64,000 nucleotides of DNA. It comes from Mycobacterium sp. DL440 (lineage in GTDB: Bacteria; Actinomycetota; Actinomycetes; Mycobacteriales; Mycobacteriaceae). Under the pieces are notes generated by a model. The model was given only the letters and a program-made list of their open reading frames with translations, was not told where the DNA came from and ran no database searches. The stretch spans positions 3,923,327 through 3,987,326 of the forward strand of contig NZ_CP050191.1 of the NCBI RefSeq assembly GCF_011745145.1, written 5' to 3'. Below, one piece after another: positions 51,364 through 61,455 of the stretch; position 1 is the stretch's first letter, and each line of letters starts with the position of its first letter. Both the position numbers and the translations under genes were made by a program.

Positions 51364-51863
51364 CGACACCACCCGGCGCACCTGACGACACTCCTCCGGA
51401 GGGCTTCACACCGCCGGCCTACGGCCAACAAAGCTTTGAGCCACAAGGTATCCCGCCCGGTTATCACGGTGACCCGCAGCCGCCTCCGCCCCCGGGATAT
51501 CCGGTGTACCCGTACCCGCCGGGCTATTCCTACGGCCCGCCGCCGCAGCCCCCACGGCGCGTCTCGGTCCCCATGGTGATCCTCGGCCCGTTTCTCTACG
51601 CCGCACTCAACCTGGTGATCGGGTTCGCCGGCTTCATGGGCGCCGGCGCCGCCGACAGCGCCGGCGGCAGCACCAACCTCGTGCTGGGCGGCACCGCGGT
51701 TCTGCTGGCCGTCATCGCGTTCGGCGGCGGCACCGTGATGTTGTTGTCCAAGAATCCGACGGCCAAGGGCCTCGGCATCGGACTGATGGTCGGCTGGGCC
51801 CTGGTCTCGCTGTTCACCGCCGGCTTCTGCACCGGCATCAACCCCGATCTGTACGCCCTGTGA
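51360..51863 (+). CDS. Proline-rich membrane protein between Lgt-like and radical SAM genes
   Basis: The 167-aa product has a Pro/Tyr/Gly-rich cytoplasmic N-terminus (residues 1-65) and three hydrophobic helices (about 72-95, 103-125, 135-155). Such DUF-type proteins are common in actinobacteria, and the proline-rich part often mediates protein contacts. ATG overlaps the Lgt-like stop (ATGA) and its stop overlaps the radical SAM GTG (GTGA). Confidence 0.75.
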   Translation: MTTPPGAPDDTPPEGFTPPAYGQQSFEPQGIPPGYHGDPQPPPPPGYPVYPYPPGYSYGPPPQPPRRVSVPMVILGPFLYAALNLVIGFAGFMGAGAADSAGGSTNLVLGGTAVLLAVIAFGGGTVMLLSKNPTAKGLGIGLMVGWALVSLFTAGFCTGINPDLYAL

Positions 51864-53431
51864 GCACCGGAATGGGGTTGCGCGGCGACCGTCTGCACCG
51901 CTACGTCACCGCGTTCTGCCCGCACTGTCATACCGAGGCACCCGAGCGCCCGCTGGCCGACGTCGCGCGTCTGGCCGGCATCCTGGTCGAGCGTGAGGGG
52001 CACATCTGGCTCGAACGTGGCTGCCGCGCACACGGATTGGTGCGCACCCTGTATGACGAGGATCCCGAGATCCTGTCCTACCTGGAGGAGTGGACCGCCC
52101 CGACCAAGGCCCACATCCCCGACGTCGCCGGGAACTTCGACCCGATTCCCTCGGCCTACCTGCGCGGCCTGCCCGAGATGCAGACCCAGCACACCTGCAT
52201 CCTGCTGCAGGACATCGCCGAGACCTGCAACCTACGCTGCCCCACCTGCTTCACCGCCAGCTCGCCCGATCTGCGGCATGTGGTGCCGGTTGCGGACGTG
52301 CTGGCCAACGTCGACCAGCGGTTGGCCCGGGAGAACGGCCGCCTTGACGTCCTGATGCTCAGTGGTGGCGAACCCACCTTGCACCCGCACCTGGCCGACC
52401 TGCTCGACGAACTGGTAGCCCGGCCGATCACCCGGATCCTGGTCAACAGCAACGGGGTCCGCATCGCCAACGACGACGCACTGCTGGATCTGCTCACCAC
52501 ACACCGCGAACGGGTCGAGGTGTACCTGCAATACGACGGCTTGTCCGAACAGGCCCACCGCCATCACCGCGGCGGCGATCTCCGGCGCACCAAAGTCCAA
52601 GCCCTACAACGGCTCTCCGAGCGGGAGATCTTCACCACCCTGGTGATGACGACCGCACTGGGCATCAACGACGACGAGATCGGGGACATGGTCCGGCTGG
52701 CCCTGGAGACTCCGTACGTCGGCGGGCTCACCATTCAGCCGCAGTTCGGTTCCGGACGTTCGGGCGCGATCGACCCCATGGACCGGCTGACCCACACCGG
52801 GGTGCTCAAGCGGCTGGGCCCACAGACCGGCGGAGCCGTCACCTGGCGCGATCTGACCGCGCTGCCCTGCTCGCACCCGCACTGCTGTTCGGTCGGCTAT
52901 CTGGTCCGTGACGACGGCGACCAGTGGCGCTCGCTGGTATCGCTGATCGGCGCCGAGAGCCTCAAAGCCAAGCTGGGCCTGGTGTCCAACAGGATCGCCG
53001 ACACCGAGCTACCCCGCGAACTGCGCATGGCAGTGCAGGAGTCACTGCTCGGGCTGCTCTCGGAGCAGTCGTCGCTCTCGCATCCTCAGATCGGTGACGT
53101 CTGGCGCGCCATCTGTGAGGGCTGCGACCTGGGGATGGGGACTCTGCTGACGCTGGCGTCCTCGGCCCTGCCGGGCCGTCGCCGCAAGATCCGCAAATTG
53201 CTGGGCGAGCGGGTGGTGCGGCTGACCGTCAAGCCGTTCATGGACATGTCCACGATGATCGAGGAGCGGCTGACCCAGTGCTGTGTACACGTCGGCACCC
53301 GCTCCGGGCAGTCGGAATCGGCCCAACACCAGTGCGCGCCGTTCTGCGCCGTACAAGCCTGGCCCGCTCTGGGGCGGCAGCGGCTGTCCCTGTCGGTAGG
53401 GCAGGCATTACCGCTCATCGAGATTCGATGA
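51860..53431 (+). CDS. Radical SAM protein resembling archaeal tetraether synthase (Tes)
   Basis: A 523-aa enzyme. An N-terminal zinc/iron-type motif (CPHC at 20-23; ERGCRAHG near 55) precedes the radical SAM motif CNLRCPTC (C123, C127, C130), GGEPTLHP, YLQYDGL, TIQPQFGSGR and a second cluster motif CSHPHCCS near 340. The order and wording match the MJ0619/Tes family, which couples lipid tails in archaea to make membrane-spanning lipids. It is coupled to an Lgt paralogue and a membrane protein, so a lipid or lipoprotein substrate is likely. Activity in this organism is inferred. Confidence 0.75.
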   Translation: MSTGMGLRGDRLHRYVTAFCPHCHTEAPERPLADVARLAGILVEREGHIWLERGCRAHGLVRTLYDEDPEILSYLEEWTAPTKAHIPDVAGNFDPIPSAYLRGLPEMQTQHTCILLQDIAETCNLRCPTCFTASSPDLRHVVPVADVLANVDQRLARENGRLDVLMLSGGEPTLHPHLADLLDELVARPITRILVNSNGVRIANDDALLDLLTTHRERVEVYLQYDGLSEQAHRHHRGGDLRRTKVQALQRLSEREIFTTLVMTTALGINDDEIGDMVRLALETPYVGGLTIQPQFGSGRSGAIDPMDRLTHTGVLKRLGPQTGGAVTWRDLTALPCSHPHCCSVGYLVRDDGDQWRSLVSLIGAESLKAKLGLVSNRIADTELPRELRMAVQESLLGLLSEQSSLSHPQIGDVWRAICEGCDLGMGTLLTLASSALPGRRRKIRKLLGERVVRLTVKPFMDMSTMIEERLTQCCVHVGTRSGQSESAQHQCAPFCAVQAWPALGRQRLSLSVGQALPLIEIR

Positions 53432-53639
53432 GCCGGCGAACTGGCTGGTCATCGTCGTATTGGGGCCCGACCAGCGGCCTCTGCGACCAGGTCGACGGCG
53501 TTTTCTGCCAGGCACCGATGGCAGAAACTGTGAACTACTGTCCCTAACCGTCCTCTTAAGCTGATAACTTCGCATGAAGTGGGTGTCCCACTGCCGGGGG
53601 GCCTGCCACCTCTCTTTGGACGAGTCAGGAGTGAACGCC

Positions 53640-54749
53640 TTGAAGATGACGAATATCAGTGCGGCCTTTGCCGGAGCGGCTGTTGCCGCCGCGGCGATCG
53701 TCGCCACCGCCCCGATGGCGCTGGCCGACGACAGCGCCGTCACCACCGCCGCGCTCGGCAGCCAGGGCAAGCTGGACAATGGCACCCAGAGCTGGACGAT
53801 CACCGACCTGAAGCCCAGCACTGACACCATCAACTACCAGCCCCGCGGCACCCTGTGGGAGGTCACCGCCACCAATGAGGCCCTCGAGGGCTCGGTGACG
53901 CCGATCGTCTCCAACTTCAACATCCGCGCCGCTGACGGACAGAACTACCGCGCGCTGTTCCAGGTGCCCAGCACGCAGGGCGTCAACCCGGCCACCCTGG
54001 CCCAGGGCCAGAAGACCAGCGGCAAGATCTACTTCGACGTGACCGGCGACCAGCCGACCTCCGTCGTGTACAACGCGGGCGGCCATGACGTCCTGGCGTG
54101 GGACAAGACCGCTGCACCCGCCGCAGCCCCGGCCGCCGGCGCTCCGAAGCGTCCGGCCCCCGCCGCGGCTCCGGCTGCCGCACCTGCGGCCGCACCGGCT
54201 GCCGGCACTCCCGCTGCTGCTCCTGCCGCCGCCTCCCCGGCCGCCGCGCCCGCCGCCATCCCGGCTGCACCGGCCGGCACCGGCGCAGGTAGCCGCGCGA
54301 CGGACCTGCCTGCCGCAACCCCCGCCGCTCCGGGCGCTCCGGCCGCTCCGGCCGCAACCCCCGCCGCTCCGGGCGCTCCGGGCGCTCCCGCGGCAACCCC
54401 GGCCGGCACCGAAGCGGTTCCGGCCGCTCCGGCACCGGGCACCGAGTCCACCCCGGTCGCGCACGGCACGCCGGTCTCCGAAGGTGCACCGGCACCGGCC
54501 GCCACCGGTGCGGGCAACGCCGCCACCGCGATCTCGCCGGCCGAGGGCGTGCCCGCTGAAGGTGTCCCCGCTGAAGGTGTCCCCGCCGCTGTTCCGGGCG
54601 CTCCGGCAGCCCCGGCACCGGGTGCTCCGGCCGCTCCGGCTGCCCCCGGCACCGAGCCCGCGTTGGTTCCGGCCGGCACCCAGCCGGTCATCACGCCCGC
54701 CCCGGCCCCCGCGGTCGCCCCGGCGAGCAACCACGGGACCGTGTCCTGA
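53640..54749 (+). CDS. Secreted MPT63-like (DUF1942) protein with long Ala/Pro tail
   Basis: TTG at 53640 is preferred: AGGAG lies 8 nt upstream; GTG 53631 is too close to it and ATG 53646 too far. A signal peptide (to about residue 29) is followed by a DUF1942 immunoglobulin-like domain (30-150: WTITDLKPSTDTINYQPRG, GQKTSGKIYFDVTG). The rest (about 220 residues) is a low-complexity Ala/Pro/Gly tail. MPT63 is a secreted immunogen of unknown function in M. tuberculosis and lacks such a tail. The tail DNA has near-repeats that could vary by slippage. Confidence 0.8.
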   Translation: MKMTNISAAFAGAAVAAAAIVATAPMALADDSAVTTAALGSQGKLDNGTQSWTITDLKPSTDTINYQPRGTLWEVTATNEALEGSVTPIVSNFNIRAADGQNYRALFQVPSTQGVNPATLAQGQKTSGKIYFDVTGDQPTSVVYNAGGHDVLAWDKTAAPAAAPAAGAPKRPAPAAAPAAAPAAAPAAGTPAAAPAAASPAAAPAAIPAAPAGTGAGSRATDLPAATPAAPGAPAAPAATPAAPGAPGAPAATPAGTEAVPAAPAPGTESTPVAHGTPVSEGAPAPAATGAGNAATAISPAEGVPAEGVPAEGVPAAVPGAPAAPAPGAPAAPAAPGTEPALVPAGTQPVITPAPAPAVAPASNHGTVS

Positions 54750-54764
54750 TCTGAGTAGTCAAGG

Positions 54765-54805
54765 CAACGGCCGGACGCGGGCAACCGCGTTCGGCCGTTG
54801 TTTTT
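54765..54805 (+). terminator. Intrinsic terminator of the DUF1942 gene
   Basis: A 16-bp stem (CAACGGCCG plus an inner CGCGG stem, one mismatch) with a GCAA loop is followed directly by TTTTT (54801-54805). It is the most classical intrinsic terminator in the window. Confidence 0.85.
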
Positions 54806-54867
54806 GTGTGTGGAGCCGCGGACGCGCAGCCGCTTACGCGGAAACGGCGGGCAGAGAACCCGACGGG

Positions 54868-55812
54868 TCAGGCGATCGACAGCGCGATGCCGTCGAGAAT
54901 GTCGTGCTCGCTGACCACCAGTTCACCGATACCGGCCCGCAGCCCGAGAACAGCCGCCAACTCCTCGACGATGATCGCACCGCCGCCGATCACATCGGCA
55001 CGGCCGGCATGCATCGGGCCGAGTGCCAGACGTTCGGCTTTGGACATTCCTATCAGCTGCGCACACACCACGAGCAGCTCGTCGAACTCGATGCGGGACA
55101 GATGAATTGCGTCTGGGTCGTATTCGGTCATGTGCTGCGCCAGCGCCGACAGCGTGGTCATCGTCCCCGCCACACCCACCCACGTGCGCGCACCTTCGAC
55201 CGGAACCACCCGCAACGCCTCGGCCAGGCCGTCACGAGCCATCACCCGTGCCTGCTCCACCTCGTCCGCGGTGGGTGGATCGGAGTGCAGGCACCGTTCG
55301 GTGAGCCGGACACACCCGATGTCGGCGGAGAAGCTCGCCTGCACGGCCGTCTCACCGAGCACCAGTTCGGTTGAGCCTCCGCCCAGATCGACCACGATAA
55401 ACGGGCCCGCGGCAGGGTCGAGTTCACCGACCGCGCCGCGGAACGACAGCTCGGCCTCCTCGGTACCGGTGATCACCTCGGCCACCGACCCCGGGACCAC
55501 CTTGCCCAGCAGGCGAGCGGTCATCGCGAAGAACTCGTCGCGGTTGCCGGCATCCCGTGCGGCCGAGGTGGCGACCATCCGCACCGCGGTCACCGAATGC
55601 TCGGCCATCAACGCCGCATAGTCAGCCAGCGCGGACTCGGTGCGCGCCAATGCTTCCGGAGCGAACTGACCGGTGGCGTCGACGCCCTGACCCAGCCGTA
55701 CCACCCGCATCTCGCGGTGCACGTCGCGCAGCTTTCCGTCCACCACGTCGGCGATCAACAGACGAATCGAGTTGGTGCCACAGTCGATTGCGCCGACCCG
55801 CCTCAAACCCAT
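54868..55812 (-). CDS. Ppx/GppA-family exopolyphosphatase
   Basis: A 314-aa ASKHA-fold protein: an N-terminal phosphate-1 motif (GAIDCGTNSIRLL), a central TGTEEAELSFRGA and VVDLGGGSTELV, and a C-terminal GGAIIVEELAAVL. It is short, as in the mycobacterial Ppx proteins that degrade short polyphosphate (and perhaps pppGpp). It corresponds in position to M. tuberculosis Rv1026 (ppx2). It overlaps the upstream DUF501 gene by 10 nt. Confidence 0.9.
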   Translation of the reverse strand: MGLRRVGAIDCGTNSIRLLIADVVDGKLRDVHREMRVVRLGQGVDATGQFAPEALARTESALADYAALMAEHSVTAVRMVATSAARDAGNRDEFFAMTARLLGKVVPGSVAEVITGTEEAELSFRGAVGELDPAAGPFIVVDLGGGSTELVLGETAVQASFSADIGCVRLTERCLHSDPPTADEVEQARVMARDGLAEALRVVPVEGARTWVGVAGTMTTLSALAQHMTEYDPDAIHLSRIEFDELLVVCAQLIGMSKAERLALGPMHAGRADVIGGGAIIVEELAAVLGLRAGIGELVVSEHDILDGIALSIA

Positions 55813-56294
55813 ACCTCTCGGTCCAGGATTCCCGCCATCGCAGGTTCGACCGCGAGCACCGCGAGCGCCTCGTCACCAAAGGGGTTGATGCCGGGGCCTT
55901 TTGCCAACGAGTGGGCCATCACCACATGCAGGCATTTGACCCGGTCGGGCATACCGCCGCCGGTGAACGTGGTACCCAACGATTCGATCGCGTCCCGCTC
56001 GGCCAGATACGACTCGTGCGCCCGCCGATACCCGGCAGCCAGCTCCTCATCCTGTTGCAGGCGTTCCGTCATCTCCCGCATCAACCCGGAGGATTCCAGC
56101 CGGCTGGCCGCGGCGGTCAACGCAGGGTGCGTCAAGTAGTACAACGTCGGGAACGGCGTGCCATCGGGCAATCTCGGTGCGGTCTTCACCACCCCGGGCT
56201 CGCCGTTCGGGCAGCGGTACGCGATCTCAAGGACACCGCGCGGTTCACGACCCAGTTGCCGCTCCACGGCCTCAATGTCGGCGGAATCAACCAT
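55803..56294 (-). CDS. DUF501 protein
   Basis: The ATG at 56294 has GGAGG 6 nt upstream. The 163-aa protein reads VERQLGREPRGVLEIAYRC...GTPFPTLYYLTHP, the DUF501 signature of actinobacteria (Rv1025-type). Function unknown; always next to ppx and the FtsB-like gene, with which it overlaps on both sides. Confidence 0.88.
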   Translation of the reverse strand: MVDSADIEAVERQLGREPRGVLEIAYRCPNGEPGVVKTAPRLPDGTPFPTLYYLTHPALTAAASRLESSGLMREMTERLQQDEELAAGYRRAHESYLAERDAIESLGTTFTGGGMPDRVKCLHVVMAHSLAKGPGINPFGDEALAVLAVEPAMAGILDREVWV

Positions 56295-56997
56295 GGGGAC
56301 CTCCGGGCTCGGCCGGCGGCGGTGGCACAGGCGGCCCGCCGGGAGGAGGTCCGCCCGGCACTCGCGGCGCTCCGCCGATGGTGGGCGAAACCCCGTGCGG
56401 TTCATCGGCGATCGTGTGCCACAGCGAGGTGTACCAGGGCTGGCCGACAGGCACGGTCGAACCAGGCAGCACCGCCTCCCCCGGCTCACCTGACGCCACG
56501 GCCCCCTGGGGCAGCTGCACCTGATACGGGGTGTCGCCGGGCATGACGAAACCGAGCCGCTCCCTGGCCTGGGCCGCGATGTACACCGGGTCGGCCAGTT
56601 TGACCTTCTGCTGTTCGAGGCCGGCGATCTGGGTCCGCAACTGCTCCTCGCTGGCCTTGAGTTGTTTCATCTCGGTGCGCTGGGCGAAGTAGGTGCGGAC
56701 CGGCCCGGCGATGGTCAGGGTCAGCACGCACACCACCGCGGCCAGAATTGCCGCCCGGCGCGCAGTCGACCCGAACCGCTGTTCAGACTGCAGCTCGGCC
56801 TGCTGCTGAGCTTGCACGGCAATGGCTTTGGTGACCGCCTCGTCAGCGACCGGCGCGGCCTGCGCCGGTCGGGACTCGGCCGTCCGGCGCTTGGGTTGTG
56901 AAGCGCGCGGCCGATTCGACTCCCCGGCCTTACCCGGCTTGCCGGGTCGGGAGGCCGGGGAGCGTCGCTTCGGATCGGGCCGCTTCGCTTCAGGCAT
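56287..56997 (-). CDS. FtsB/DivIC-like septum formation initiator
   Basis: A 236-aa protein: a basic, Pro-rich cytoplasmic N-terminus (1-100), one transmembrane helix (AAILAAVVCVLTLTIAGPV, about 88-107), then a coiled coil (TEMKQLKASEEQLRTQIAGL) and a Pro/Gly-rich tail. This is the DivIC/FtsB layout of divisome proteins and matches Rv1024. It lies 28 nt after eno. Confidence 0.85.
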   Translation of the reverse strand: MPEAKRPDPKRRSPASRPGKPGKAGESNRPRASQPKRRTAESRPAQAAPVADEAVTKAIAVQAQQQAELQSEQRFGSTARRAAILAAVVCVLTLTIAGPVRTYFAQRTEMKQLKASEEQLRTQIAGLEQQKVKLADPVYIAAQARERLGFVMPGDTPYQVQLPQGAVASGEPGEAVLPGSTVPVGQPWYTSLWHTIADEPHGVSPTIGGAPRVPGGPPPGGPPVPPPPAEPGGPHG

Positions 56998-57024
56998 CGA
57001 CGTAGGGGGGCGCAGACGCCTGCG

Positions 57025-58383
<1,359 letters not shown>

Positions 58384-58392
58384 TCACACGTG

Positions 58393-59124
58393 TCACAGGC
58401 CGTGGCCGGCCGCGTACGCCGTCGCCCAGTCACGGACCATGCGGGCGTACTGGTCGGAGTTGTTGTAGGCCTTGAGCGCCGTCATCCAGCCCCTCGGGGT
58501 GGACAGGTCCTTGCCGTACCAGCACAGCAGACCGGCGGCCGAGAGCGCGGCGTCATCGAAGTTGTCCGGGCTCACGACCCCGTCGTTGTTGGCGTCCACC
58601 CCGAAATGACCCCAGGTCTCCGGGATGAACTGCATCGGCCCCATGGCACGGTCCATCAGCGGATCCCCGTCGAGCTTGCCCTTGTCGGTGTCCGGAATGC
58701 GCAGGTTGCCGGCGGTGCCATCCAATTGCACGCCACGGATGGGCGGGGTGACGTCGCCGTTGCGCGCGACCATCGCGCCGCGATAGGTGCCGTGATGGCT
58801 CTCGACCATGCCGATGCCGGCCAGCGTGGTCCAGGCCACCTTGCATTTGGGGTTCTCCACCTGGGCAACGCGCGCGGCGTAGGCGTAGGCCTCCAGGGCG
58901 TTGACGGGCATGCCCATGGCGGGCGCTCGCTGCGCCGCCCATTCGTGCAGCTGATCGGCTGGTCTGCCCTTGGCATAGGTGTCGATGGCAGGCACCGCGT
59001 CCCCGGCCGGCGGCGGCACGCCCTCCGGAATCGGCGTCCCCAGATGCCACGAACAGCTGGATGCCAACAGCAGCGCTGTCGCAGCAACTACGGCGACAGC
59101 CCGCAGCCAACGCACTGGCGACAC
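58393..59124 (-). CDS. lpqU: LpqU-like lytic transglycosylase lipoprotein
   Basis: A 243-aa protein from a GTG at 59124. A lipoprotein signal ends in LLASSC. The body carries SLT/transglycosylase features: AGIGMVESHHGTYRG with the catalytic Glu, MGPMQFIPETWGHFG and YNNSDQYARMVRDWA. It should cleave peptidoglycan glycan strands. Its place upstream of eno matches Rv1022 (lpqU). Confidence 0.9.
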   Translation of the reverse strand: MSPVRWLRAVAVVAATALLLASSCSWHLGTPIPEGVPPPAGDAVPAIDTYAKGRPADQLHEWAAQRAPAMGMPVNALEAYAYAARVAQVENPKCKVAWTTLAGIGMVESHHGTYRGAMVARNGDVTPPIRGVQLDGTAGNLRIPDTDKGKLDGDPLMDRAMGPMQFIPETWGHFGVDANNDGVVSPDNFDDAALSAAGLLCWYGKDLSTPRGWMTALKAYNNSDQYARMVRDWATAYAAGHGL

Positions 59125-59263
59125 CAGACTCCCTCAACCCCGCTCGATCTGATTGGCCATCGTCGCATGCGCGACTGTCGACGCGTCGGGCGACGGGCCC
59201 GCGCCAGCGGAACGGCAGGTGAACTCAGCCGGCCCCACAGGGCCCCCTGCTAAGGTGAGCCAC

Positions 59264-59281
59264 GCCTTGCTATGGCAAGGC
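59264..59281. promoter_or_regulatory. Inverted repeat upstream of efeU, candidate metal-regulated operator
   Basis: GCCTTGC and GCAAGGC are perfect 7-bp arms around TATG, followed by a further CAAGGCTA copy. It lies about 60 bp before the efeU start in the gap shared with divergent lpqU. Similarity to the 19-bp IdeR iron box is weak (about half the positions), so an iron regulator is only possible. Confidence 0.4.
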
Positions 59282-59332
59282 AAGGCTACATTTTTCATGG
59301 TGTTTTCACCCCGGTCGAACGAGGACGCTTTG

Positions 59333-60286
59333 ATGACTGTCATCTCGGACGTTCCGACCAGCACGCTGGCCGCCTCCAACGTCACATCGCAAGTATTCGG
59401 CAGTGGGCTGATCGGTTTGCGGGAAGGCCTCGAAGCCGCCATCGTGGTGTCGATCCTGGTCGCGTTTCTGGTCAAATCCGAACGCCGCGACGCGCTCAAA
59501 TGGGTGTGGCTGGGTGTCGGCGCCGCGATCGCCATGACCGTCACCGTCTTCCTGGTCATCCAGTTCGGCGAGAACACCATCAGCGGACTGGGCGCCGAAG
59601 CCATCGCCGGCATCGCCTCGCTGATCGCCGTCGTCATCGTCACCACCATGGTGCTGTGGATGAAAAAGGCGGCGGCCTCCATGTCCGGCGAACTTCGCGG
59701 CGAGATGTCGCAGGCTTTGGAGACCGGCGGCCTCGCGGTGGCGCTGCTGGCCTTCCTGGCGGTGGGGCGTGAAGGCGTCGAGACCGCGCTGTTCATGGTC
59801 GGCTACGCCGAGGCGGAGACACTCTGGCCGCTGACCGGCCTGATCATCGGCGTGCTGATCGCCGCAGCGATCGCCTACGGCATGTATGCGGGTGCCGTCC
59901 GGATCAACCTCGCCAAATTCTTCAAATACACCGGCGTCTTCCTGATCGTGGTGGCCGCCGGAATCCTGGCCTACGGCATCAAGGCGTTGCAGACCGTGGG
60001 CTGGATCCCCGGGCTCAGCGCCAAGGCCTTCGACATGAGCGGCGCCTTCGACTGGTCAGCCTGGTACGGCGAGATCATCCAGGGTGTCTTCAACATCGAT
60101 CCGACGCCGACCGTACTGCAGTTCGGCGCGTGGCTGGCCTACATCGTTGTGGTGTTGGCGCTGTTCCTGAAACCGATGCGCGCCACCAGCGCCGCGTCGC
60201 CCAGCGCACCGACCGCTCCCGAGCCTTCCTCCGCGCCGACCGTCGAGCCGGAGACCTCCACCGCACCCGAAAGGTCGACCAAGTGA
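59333..60286 (+). CDS. efeU: EfeU/FTR1-type iron permease
   Basis: The ATG at 59333 gives 317 aa with about seven helices and the two R-E-x-x-E iron-binding motifs of the FTR1 family (LREGLEAAIV and GREGVETALF). A Pro/Ala-rich tail follows. It should import iron across the inner membrane. The stop overlaps the efeO GTG (GTGA). Confidence 0.93.
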   Translation: MTVISDVPTSTLAASNVTSQVFGSGLIGLREGLEAAIVVSILVAFLVKSERRDALKWVWLGVGAAIAMTVTVFLVIQFGENTISGLGAEAIAGIASLIAVVIVTTMVLWMKKAAASMSGELRGEMSQALETGGLAVALLAFLAVGREGVETALFMVGYAEAETLWPLTGLIIGVLIAAAIAYGMYAGAVRINLAKFFKYTGVFLIVVAAGILAYGIKALQTVGWIPGLSAKAFDMSGAFDWSAWYGEIIQGVFNIDPTPTVLQFGAWLAYIVVVLALFLKPMRATSAASPSAPTAPEPSSAPTVEPETSTAPERSTK

Positions 60287-61455
60287 AGCTGACCCCTGTC
60301 GTCAAGACCGGATTCGCGGCGACCGCCGCGGTGCTGGCCGGCATTTCGATGAGTGCCTGCCAGGCCAAGGAGGCCGACAGCGGTAGTGCGAGCGGCGACG
60401 GGGCCAAGTCGGCGCAGATCACCGTCGATGCCTCGGATACCGAATGCAAGCTGTCCGGGACCACCGCGACGACGGGCGCCAGCACCTTCGTCGTCACCAA
60501 CAGCGGCGACAAGGTCACCGAGTTCTACGTCTACGGCGAGGGCGAGCGGGTCATGGGTGAGGTGGAGAACATCTCCCCCGGGCTCAAGCGCCAGCTGATC
60601 GTTCAGCTCAGCCAGCCGGGCACCTACCAGACCTCGTGCCGCCCTGGCATGGTCGGTGAAGGCATCCGAGGCAATTTCGTGGTGTCCGGTGAGGCCGTCC
60701 AGGTCGATACCGAGGGCAAGTTCAAGGAAGCCGCCGACAGCTACAAGCGCTACGTGCTCAGCCAGACCGACGCGCTGATCCCGTCGACGGAGGCGTTCGT
60801 CGCGGCCGTCAAGGCCAAGGACGTGGCCAAGGCCAAGTCGCTGTTCCCGACCACGCGCACCTATTACGAGCGCATCGAACCGGTCGCCGAGTCATTCCCC
60901 GACGACCTCGATCCCCGCATCGACCTTCGCGAGGCCGACCTTGAGGAAGGCCAGAAGTGGACCGGGTTCCACGCCCTGGAGAAGCAGCTGTGGGTCACCG
61001 GTCTGCAGCCCGACGCCGACGCACTGGCCGACCAGCTGCTGGCCGACGTCAAGGAGCTCGAGGCCGGGGTCAAGGCACCGGATTGGAAGATCGACTCCAC
61101 CCAGATCGCCGGTGGCGCACAGGGTCTGCTCGACGAGGTCGCGATGAGCAAGATCAGCGGCGAAGAGGACATCTTCAGCCACACCGACCTCTGGGACTTC
61201 AAGGCCAACGTCGAAGGTTCGCAGACTGCGGTGGCCTCGGTGCGGCCGATCCTCGACGAGCGCAACGCCGAGCTGGGCAAGCGGCTGGACGCCAGGTTCG
61301 CCGATGTCGAGAAGTTGCTGGAGAAGTATCGTGAAGGCGACGGCTTCGTCTCCTACGACAAGGTGACCGAGCCGCAACGCCAGGAGCTGTCCCGCGCCAT
61401 CGACGCGCTGAGCAAAGAAGTGAGCCAGGTGCAGGGTGTCATCGCCCACCAGTGA
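60283..61455 (+). CDS. efeO: EfeO, periplasmic iron-uptake protein with cupredoxin domain
   Basis: GTG start overlapping efeU. The 390-aa product has a signal peptide or lipobox-like N-terminus (AGISMSAC), a cupredoxin domain (45-140: FVVTNSGDKVTEFYVYGEG, YQTSCRPGM) and an M75 imelysin-type helical domain with GFHALEKQLW (conserved His and Glu). It delivers iron to the EfeU permease. It overlaps efeB by 20 nt. Confidence 0.93.
   Translation: MKLTPVVKTGFAATAAVLAGISMSACQAKEADSGSASGDGAKSAQITVDASDTECKLSGTTATTGASTFVVTNSGDKVTEFYVYGEGERVMGEVENISPGLKRQLIVQLSQPGTYQTSCRPGMVGEGIRGNFVVSGEAVQVDTEGKFKEAADSYKRYVLSQTDALIPSTEAFVAAVKAKDVAKAKSLFPTTRTYYERIEPVAESFPDDLDPRIDLREADLEEGQKWTGFHALEKQLWVTGLQPDADALADQLLADVKELEAGVKAPDWKIDSTQIAGGAQGLLDEVAMSKISGEEDIFSHTDLWDFKANVEGSQTAVASVRPILDERNAELGKRLDARFADVEKLLEKYREGDGFVSYDKVTEPQRQELSRAIDALSKEVSQVQGVIAHQ

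Noticed and set aside
59264..59300. IdeR iron box upstream of efeU
   Set aside because: Only about half of the 19 consensus positions match, so it is recorded only as an inverted repeat.
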